This document shows, in pieces, positions 1 through 5,024 of a DNA stretch of 5,024 bases. Location of the stretch: contig CANJWF010000107.1 in assembly GCA_947478315.1 (NCBI GenBank), forward strand, positions 1-5,024, written 5' to 3'. A program made the position numbers and the translations under genes. Numbering within the stretch: the first letter of the stretch is position 1; each line of letters opens with the position of its first letter. Origin of the DNA: Sphingobacteriaceae bacterium (lineage in GTDB: Bacteria; Bacteroidota; Bacteroidia; Sphingobacteriales; Sphingobacteriaceae). A model generated the notes under the pieces. It saw only the letters and a list, made by a program, of their open reading frames with translations. It was not told the DNA's origin and made no database searches.

Positions 1-567
1 ATTCCTGCTATTAATTTTGTAAACAGTTTCTACCGTGAACCAAAGATGATTGAAACTTTTGCCAATAATGGAAAAGCATTCAACATCGATTCTTACGACC
101 ATATTTTATTTAGCTATCACGGTTTGCCTGAGAGACAACTGTGCAAGGCGGATGATAGCCAACAACATTGCTTAAAAAAAGAAAATTGTTGTGAGCATCT
201 CGTGCCTAACAATCAGTTTTGTTATGGAGCACAATGCTTTGCAACCTCTCAAGCCATTGCTCAAGAGTTAGGTATCGAAAAAGAAAAATACAGCATTTGC
301 TTTCAAAGCCGACTCGGTAGAGCAGCGTGGCTGAAACCTTATACCAGCAAGGTTATCGAACAACTCGCCCAACAAGGAAAAAAAAGAGTATTGGTCTTTT
401 GCCCTGCTTTTGTTGCCGATTGCTTAGAAACTATTTTTGAAATTGGAGAAGAATATGCTGAAGAATTTAAAGCGAAGGGAGGAGAAACCCTCACACTGGT
501 ACCTAGTTTGAACGACCATTCTCTGTGGATAGAGGCATTAAGAGATATCATAATTCATAATTCATAA
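1..567 (+). CDS. hemH: Ferrochelatase, C-terminal part (5' end outside window)
   Basis: Ferrochelatase inserts Fe2+ into protoporphyrin IX to make protoheme, the last step of heme synthesis in the protoporphyrin-dependent pathway. The frame is open from base 1 and gives 188 residues. Bacterial family members are usually about 310-345, so roughly the first 130-155 residues are missing. The ATG at 46 is internal, because homologous-looking sequence (INFVNSFYREPKM) continues upstream of it. Visible motifs: FSYHGLPER, with the catalytic His at fragment residue 40; FQSRLGRAAWLKPYT at about 102-116; and CPAFVADCLETIFEIG, with the conserved acidic Glu at residue 143. Between the His motif and the SRLGR motif lie six cysteines (residues 48, 57, 63, 64, 74, 79). 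They resemble the internal Cys segment of Bacteroidota enzymes and possibly the internal [2Fe-2S] class. The last residues (IHNS) and the stop are encoded by a heptamer repeat. The family call is very secure; the cluster is inference. Confidence 0.96.
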   Translation: MPAINFVNSFYREPKMIETFANNGKAFNIDSYDHILFSYHGLPERQLCKADDSQQHCLKKENCCEHLVPNNQFCYGAQCFATSQAIAQELGIEKEKYSICFQSRLGRAAWLKPYTSKVIEQLAQQGKKRVLVFCPAFVADCLETIFEIGEEYAEEFKAKGGETLTLVPSLNDHSLWIEALRDIIIHNS

Positions 568-600
568 TTCATAATTCATAATTCATAATTCATAATTCAT
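552..600. repeat. Heptanucleotide tandem repeat, 7 perfect copies of AATTCAT
   Basis: Seven uninterrupted identical copies of AATTCAT (ATGAATT on the other strand) run from inside the end of hemH to 4 bases before the agmatinase start codon. The hemH stop TAA at 565-567 is formed inside the array, and the whole 568-600 spacer is repeat. Seven is not a multiple of three, and every reading frame of the array meets a TAA within a few codons, so the array acts as an all-frame stop. Copy loss or gain beyond the third unit would leave the HemH protein unchanged but alter the spacing and leader of the downstream gene. Similar AT-rich heptamer arrays occur in other bacteria (the STRR class of cyanobacteria is a known example). 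Any kinship is from memory and untested. Confidence 0.97.
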
Positions 601-604
601 AAAT

Positions 605-1504
605 ATGGATGTTTTAGACACTCCCGAAAATTTTTTAGGTATAGAGAATAAAAATTTATACGATTACCAAACTTCGAAGGTGGTTATTCAATCGGCACCC
701 TACGAATATACATCGTCGTATTTGATGGGGTCCTCGAAAGGTCCTGAAGCTATTATTAAAGCCTCTCAATATGTAGAACTGTATGACGAAGAGCTAGCAG
801 AGGAAACTTATCTGAAATTAGGCATAGCTACACTCCCCCCTATTGATTTTTCAGACAAAATAAACGAAAATGCTATTGATACCATTGAAAGAGCAACTGA
901 ACGTTTATTGAACGATGGAAAATTCGTGGTGTCTTTAGGAGCTGAACATACGGTCACGTACGGATTTGTAAAGGCTTTTTCTAAAAAATATGCTAATTTA
1001 TCTGTATTGCAAATTGATGCACATTCAGATTTACGTTATGCTTATCATGATAATATTTTTTCTCATGCCTCTGTCATGCATCGCATTCATGATATGGGAC
1101 TTAATATCTGTCAAGCAGGTATTCGGGCTCAGTGTATTGAAGAAGCGGAATTAATCAAAAAATCAACGAATATTCACACATTTTATGCACACTCGATACG
1201 TAGTAATCCCAATTGGATAACGGAATTAGTGAGCAACTTAACCGAAAATGTTTACATCACCATCGATGCGGATGGTTTTGACCCTTCTATCATGCCTGGC
1301 GTAGGCACTGCGGAACCGAATGGCTTATTGTGGAATGAAACATTAGATTTATTAAAAAAAGTGTGTGCGACGAAACATGTAGTAGGTTTCGATATTGTAG
1401 AATGTGCCCCCATCGAAGGCTCTATTCTTTCAGAATATACGTTAGCCAAATTAGCTTATAAATTATTGGGGTATGTTTTTAAAGGCAATAGACTCTCAAA
1501 ATAA
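605..1504 (+). CDS. speB: Agmatinase-type ureohydrolase (arginase/agmatinase family)
   Basis: A complete 299-residue member of the Mn-dependent ureohydrolase family, most likely agmatinase (agmatine + H2O to putrescine + urea) in cytoplasmic polyamine synthesis. All six expected metal ligands are visible: His115 in LGAEHT; Asp138, His140 and Asp142 in DAHSD; Asp221 and Asp223 in DADGFD. Further signatures are FSHASVMHR (152-160), DPSIMPGVGTAEPNG (226-240) and GFDIVECAP (261-269, Glu266). The N-terminal part, with SSYLMGSSKGPEAII at 37-51, and the length fit agmatinases rather than formimidoylglutamase. The first motif reads GAEHT where GGDHS or GGEHS is usual. The ATG at 605 follows the heptamer array with only AAAT between and no Shine-Dalgarno; it is the first ATG in frame and gives the usual family length. 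Family membership is secure. Agmatine as substrate is probable; arginine or another guanidino compound is not excluded. Confidence 0.9.
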   Translation: MDVLDTPENFLGIENKNLYDYQTSKVVIQSAPYEYTSSYLMGSSKGPEAIIKASQYVELYDEELAEETYLKLGIATLPPIDFSDKINENAIDTIERATERLLNDGKFVVSLGAEHTVTYGFVKAFSKKYANLSVLQIDAHSDLRYAYHDNIFSHASVMHRIHDMGLNICQAGIRAQCIEEAELIKKSTNIHTFYAHSIRSNPNWITELVSNLTENVYITIDADGFDPSIMPGVGTAEPNGLLWNETLDLLKKVCATKHVVGFDIVECAPIEGSILSEYTLAKLAYKLLGYVFKGNRLSK

Positions 1505-1556
1505 AGACATCTGTATTTTTTAATTATTATTTTCTCACATTTTCATTAACTCCAAA

Positions 1557-2657
1557 ATGGCTCTACAATGCGGTATTGTAGGCTTGCCTAATGTAGGTAA
1601 GTCTACTCTTTTTAATTGTTTATCAAATGCAAAGGCACAAGCGGCTAATTTTCCTTTTTGCACCATTGAGCCCAATGTGGGTGTCATCACTGTTCCAGAC
1701 GAACGACTCAATAAATTGGCGGAACTGGTAAAACCGCAAAGAATCGTACCCAACACGATTGAAATTGTAGATATAGCGGGATTGGTAAAAGGGGCCAGCA
1801 AAGGCGAGGGGTTGGGTAATCAGTTTTTGGGAAATATTAAAAACACGAATGCTATTATTCATGTATTAAGATGTTTTGATAATGATAATGTAATACATGT
1901 GGATGGCTCGGTAGACCCCATAAGGGATAAAGAAATTATTGACACCGAACTTCAATTGAAAGACCTCGATTCTTTAGAAAAGAAAATTCAAAAAGTTGAA
2001 AAAGCAGCAAAAACAGGAGGAGATAAGGATGCAAAAAAAACATTTGAAGTTTTAACCATTTATAAAAATCATTTATTAGAAGGGAAATCTGCACGTACTG
2101 CTCCTGTAATGGAGGAAGACCGCATCTATGCCCAAGATTTAAATTTGATTACGGAAAAACCGGTTATGTATGTTTGTAATGTAGACGAATTATCGGTAAT
2201 GACGGGCAATGGCTATGTGGAACGCGTACGCGAAGCGGTACGAGACGAACAAGCGGAAGTATTAATTATATCTGCACAAATAGAATCCGAAATTGCTCAA
2301 TTAGAGAGTTATGAAGAACGACAACTTTTTTTGAATGATTTAGGATTAACAGAATCTGGAGTCACCAAATTAATTCAAGCGTCTTATCGTTTACTTAATT
2401 TGGCTACTTATTTTACGGCAGGGGTACAAGAGGTGAGGGCATGGACCATTACCAATGGATTTTCGGCTCCCCAAGCGGCAGGTGTCATTCATTCCGATTT
2501 TGAAAAAGGTTTTATTCGAGCAGAAGTAATTCCTTATCAAGATTTTGTGCAATACGGTTCTGAAAATGCGTGTAAAGAAGCTGGCAAGCTGAGTATTGAA
2601 GGGAAAACTTATCTAGTGAATGATGGAGATATTATGCACTTTAGGTTTAATGTGTAA
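1557..2657 (+). CDS. ychF: YchF/EngD/OLA1-family ribosome-binding ATPase
   Basis: A complete 366-residue protein, close to the 363 residues of E. coli YchF. The family is an Obg-related P-loop NTPase that binds ribosomes and prefers ATP over GTP; in E. coli it is a negative regulator of the oxidative stress response. G1/P-loop is GLPNVGKST (9-17). G3 is DIAGL (72-76), with Leu in place of the catalytic Gln of Ras-like enzymes, as expected for this hydrophobic-substituted group. The G4 position reads NVDE (208-211) instead of NKxD, which is the basis of ATP acceptance. A helical, charged insertion at about 125-175 matches the family coiled coil. The TGS-type C-terminal domain (about 283-366) contains TYFTAGVQEVRAWT and ends DGDIMHFRFNV, almost identical to the family consensus. 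Cys35, linked to redox control in E. coli YchF, is present (NFPFCTIEPN). The start at 1557 is fixed by the conserved N-terminus; there is no Shine-Dalgarno. It lies 52 bp after the agmatinase gene. Confidence 0.97.
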   Translation: MALQCGIVGLPNVGKSTLFNCLSNAKAQAANFPFCTIEPNVGVITVPDERLNKLAELVKPQRIVPNTIEIVDIAGLVKGASKGEGLGNQFLGNIKNTNAIIHVLRCFDNDNVIHVDGSVDPIRDKEIIDTELQLKDLDSLEKKIQKVEKAAKTGGDKDAKKTFEVLTIYKNHLLEGKSARTAPVMEEDRIYAQDLNLITEKPVMYVCNVDELSVMTGNGYVERVREAVRDEQAEVLIISAQIESEIAQLESYEERQLFLNDLGLTESGVTKLIQASYRLLNLATYFTAGVQEVRAWTITNGFSAPQAAGVIHSDFEKGFIRAEVIPYQDFVQYGSENACKEAGKLSIEGKTYLVNDGDIMHFRFNV

Positions 2658-2676
2658 TACAATCATAGATTATAAA

Positions 2677-5024
2677 ATGTGCCTAATGACACTCATTCGT
2701 AACGCTGTATTTGTATGTATATTATTGTTATGTGGTTATTCTCAAAAGGGATTATCTCAAGTGTTAACCTGTAGCGACCCTATTGTCAACATCAACTTTG
2801 GCACTACTCATTCACCTACCGCCATCAGTTTTTCAACAAATTATACTCGTGCGACGAATCGCCCAAACGATAACGAGTACGCTATTTCCAATAATTCGGG
2901 GATTTTTAATGGAAATGCTTTCAATCCTTGGCATGATGAGATTGATCATACTTCAGGTGACGTCGACGGGTTAATGATGATTGTGAATGCGGCTAATGAA
3001 CCTGGAGAATTTTACAGACAAAATATAACTGGACTGTGCCCAAATATCACGTATGAGTTTTCTGCATGGGTAGGTAATATCATTAATCCACATTCAGCTT
3101 GCTCGAAGTCAAGACAATATCCAAATGTACTGTTTGAAATTAGAAACCTTCAAAACAATGCGCTCATAGTTAGTGTTACAACTGGGAATATTTTAGAAAG
3201 TTCATCAGGTATTAATTGGGTACGAGGCTTATGTAGTTTTACCGTTAATGGCACTTTGAGCTCTGTAGTGTTAGTCATCAAAAATCAAGCTCCAGGTGGC
3301 TGTGGAAATGATTTAGTCTTAGATGATATTCTATTTAGACCCTGTGGGGTATTAAATATTACCACAGCTAGTAATTTCACTCAATTAAATGGCAACCTAC
3401 TCAGCACTTGTGAAAGTCAACCCGTCGCTTTAAACGTACAAACTGCGAACTTAGGAAATAGTATCGCTTACCAATGGCAATATAGCACTGACTCTGGTAC
3501 CACTTGGAATAATTTCACCTTCCCTCCCGAACAATCAACTTATACCATTTCGAATAATACCGCCCCTAGTCCCTATAATGCGTATCGTGCTATTATTGCG
3601 ACAAACAACGATTTAACGGATAATCGGTGCAAAATCTCCACCTCTCCTTTAATCTATAAAACCATAGCTATCCCTACCATAAGCATTTCCACAACGGTAA
3701 ACAACGATATTCAAACACTTAGTAATGATGGATTAAGGAAATTATGTAAAACGTGGAGATTAGATTTTTTGACTGCAATAACGGCATCCAATTTATCTGA
3801 TTACACGCTCCTTTGGCAAAGTAAAAGTAACAACGATTGGATTGATAAAGAAATCGCCATCATACCCTACAACAAAACAGTAATTTCTGTTGACGAGACC
3901 TATGATTTAAAATATTATCGCTTAAAAGCTACTAGACTTGAAGAACCGTATTGTTTTCAAAACAGTACCGAGATTCAATTAAACATCATCGTTCCACCCG
4001 AATTAACATTATTAACAGGTATCAATAATGGTGCTCTCACTAAAAATGTAGCCGCTACAATATGTCCTGATATTAAAATTAATTTTCAATCGCAAACAAG
4101 TGGAACAACTAATAATTGCCTATTTCAATGGCAGTATAGTGATGGGGCAACTTGGATTAATGAGCCCATTACTTCGCTACCTTTCCAAAAAATGATACTA
4201 AAACCATCTGCTAATGATACTAAACAATATAGACTGTACACTATCAACAATACCAATCCAGCTTGTTTTAACTACTCGAATATTACGTCAATTACCGTTA
4301 AAAGAAAACCATCTTATACTTTATCAATGGGAGTTAATAATGATAAATTAATCCAATCCGATAAAATACAACTATGTGAAAATGATAAAATAAACTTAGT
4401 TACGATACTGAATGACAACGTCAATGTTTATCAATATCAATGGCAAAGTAGCAGCGACAACGAATTATGGCATACATTTTCAGAACAAAATACCAATACT
4501 TATTTAATCGGCTCTGCTAAAAAAGAGGACAGCAAATACTATCGGGTTGTAGCATCCGAAACAAATTTGATTGAACCTAGGTGTAATTTTTTAACAAATA
4601 CCACACAATTAGATGTTCAAAAAACTCCTAGTTTGGTGCTCTCTATAAATAACCAAACGAATACAATTGTCAGTATTTGCATGAATGATAAAGTTCAATT
4701 TTCAAGTACATTTGATGAGTTAACATCCAAATATGAATTTAGCTTTCAAACCAATAACGGAGATTTTATTAATTGGATAGATACGCAAATCAATTATCCG
4801 ATAGATTATCATATAGCTACTATACAAGCAGCAGATGCTAAAATTTATCGAATATTAGCTCAAGAAAAAGAGAATATATATCCCAGTTGCGGCAATGTAT
4901 TATCAAATAATATTGAATTACGAACACTTATACTACCGCCCATCGGATTAACTACCTCTACTATTCCCAATGTTTGCAATCAAAACGTTATTTTTAATTT
5001 GAACAATATGATTCAACCTTTAGG
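2677..5024 (+). CDS. Large secreted surface protein with jelly-roll-like domain and Ig-like repeats (3' end outside window)
   Basis: An open frame of 782 codons with no stop before the right edge. I do not know a specific gene name. Residues 1-28 form a signal peptide: Arg8, hydrophobic core AVFVCILLLCG, likely cleavage near GLSQ-V; there is no lipobox. Residues about 32-224 form a Bacteroidota extracellular domain with INFG (39-42), WHDEIDHTSGDVDG (85-98), NEPGEFYRQNITGLCPN (107-123), YEFSAWV (126-132) and APGGCGNDLVLDDILFRPCG (205-224). The final LDDI motif resembles carbohydrate-binding jelly-roll folds. From residue 226, Ig-like repeats of 104-108 residues follow, each with a Cys, a W in the QWQ position, a YYR-like motif and a second Cys. 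Six even-numbered cysteines in the first domain and pairs in the repeats fit an oxidised extracellular protein. Such architecture usually ends in a type IX secretion sorting domain, which is not visible here. Start: ATG 2677 follows TATAAA; ATG 2686 (also good for the signal peptide) and ATG 2650 (8-base overlap with ychF) are alternatives. The likely role is adhesin or matrix protein, by inference. Confidence 0.88.
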   Translation, partial: MCLMTLIRNAVFVCILLLCGYSQKGLSQVLTCSDPIVNINFGTTHSPTAISFSTNYTRATNRPNDNEYAISNNSGIFNGNAFNPWHDEIDHTSGDVDGLMMIVNAANEPGEFYRQNITGLCPNITYEFSAWVGNIINPHSACSKSRQYPNVLFEIRNLQNNALIVSVTTGNILESSSGINWVRGLCSFTVNGTLSSVVLVIKNQAPGGCGNDLVLDDILFRPCGVLNITTASNFTQLNGNLLSTCESQPVALNVQTANLGNSIAYQWQYSTDSGTTWNNFTFPPEQSTYTISNNTAPSPYNAYRAIIATNNDLTDNRCKISTSPLIYKTIAIPTISISTTVNNDIQTLSNDGLRKLCKTWRLDFLTAITASNLSDYTLLWQSKSNNDWIDKEIAIIPYNKTVISVDETYDLKYYRLKATRLEEPYCFQNSTEIQLNIIVPPELTLLTGINNGALTKNVAATICPDIKINFQSQTSGTTNNCLFQWQYSDGATWINEPITSLPFQKMILKPSANDTKQYRLYTINNTNPACFNYSNITSITVKRKPSYTLSMGVNNDKLIQSDKIQLCENDKINLVTILNDNVNVYQYQWQSSSDNELWHTFSEQNTNTYLIGSAKKEDSKYYRVVASETNLIEPRCNFLTNTTQLDVQKTPSLVLSINNQTNTIVSICMNDKVQFSSTFDELTSKYEFSFQTNNGDFINWIDTQINYPIDYHIATIQAADAKIYRILAQEKENIYPSCGNVLSNNIELRTLILPPIGLTTSTIPNVCNQNVIFNLNNMIQPL
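3352..5024 (+). repeat. Array of about 105-residue Ig-like protein repeats (five complete, sixth cut)
   Basis: Within the surface protein the repeats lie roughly at 3352-3675, 3676-3999, 4000-4311, 4312-4629, 4630-4941 and 4942 to the edge. First cysteines are residues 245, 357, 463, 567, 668 and 767 (spacing 112, 106, 104, 101, 99). The tryptophan of the QWQ/LWQ motif is at 267, 380, 485 and 589, with Phe690 replacing it in the fifth repeat. A Y-R motif (AYR, YYR, QYR, YYR, IYR) precedes the second cysteine at 318, 426, 530, 636 and 738. Repeats two to five open with a short strand and NN (VNN, INN, VNN, INN). The Cys-Trp-Tyr-Cys order looks like an Ig-type sandwich. The copies are far apart at DNA level, so the duplications are old and are not a recombining minisatellite. 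Boundaries are approximate. Confidence 0.82.

Noticed and set aside
378..385. Run of eight A in hemH (and another at 2033-2040 in ychF) as a programmed frameshift or phase-variation site
   Set aside because: Both genes read through intact with conserved sequence on both sides, and such runs are expected in AT-rich Lys codons.
339..551. Minus-strand 70-codon ORF opposite hemH
   Set aside because: It overlaps the conserved catalytic region of ferrochelatase on the other strand and looks like chance.
552..600. CRISPR-like array
   Set aside because: The 7-bp units are contiguous with no spacers, so this is a simple tandem repeat.
1505..1556. Possible terminator or promoter in the agmatinase-ychF spacer
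   Set aside because: The spacer is T-rich but has no stem before the T run and no convincing promoter pair.
1252..1862. Minus-strand ORFs opposite the agmatinase and ychF genes
   Set aside because: They are shadows of strongly conserved + strand genes and have no start signals or recognisable motifs.
2642..2649. TAGGTTTA as a Bacteroidota -7 element (TAnnTTTG) for the surface-protein gene
   Set aside because: One base differs from consensus and no TTTG -33 element is seen at the right distance upstream.
2783..2974. 63-codon + strand ORF (frame 2)
   Set aside because: It lies fully inside the N-terminal domain of the large surface protein, whose frame 1 translation carries clear motifs. The protein in this frame has no recognisable feature.

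Overview
The window looks like chromosomal DNA of an AT-rich Bacteroidota bacterium (Flavobacteriia, Cytophagia or Saprospiria-like). Three things point there. The ferrochelatase has the Cys-rich internal segment typical of that phylum. None of the starts has a Shine-Dalgarno sequence; each is preceded by A/T-rich bases instead. The right third encodes a large secreted, repeat-rich surface protein of the kind these bacteria export by the type IX secretion system. I cannot name the species.

Layout, all genes on the + strand. (1) 1-567: C-terminal half of ferrochelatase (hemH), cut by the left edge. (2) 552-600: seven perfect tandem copies of a 7-bp unit. They supply the last codons and stop of hemH and fill the spacer to the next gene. 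(3) 605-1504: an agmatinase-type ureohydrolase with all six predicted Mn ligands. (4) 1557-2657: ychF/engD, a complete, highly conserved P-loop ATPase. (5) 2677-5024 and beyond: a long open frame with no stop in the window. It encodes a signal peptide, a jelly-roll-like N-terminal domain and at least five and a half Ig-like repeats of about 105 residues, and it runs off the right edge.

Spacers are short (37, 52 and 19 bp), with no clear terminator or promoter in any of them, so the genes could be co-transcribed. The first three are housekeeping genes (heme synthesis, polyamine synthesis, ribosome-associated ATPase) with no obvious shared pathway. The surface protein is functionally unrelated to them. 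The most interesting points are that protein and its degenerating Ig-like repeats, and the heptamer array that has taken over the hemH stop and the leader of the agmatinase gene. I see no evidence for a CRISPR array, RNA gene, mobile element or defence system.
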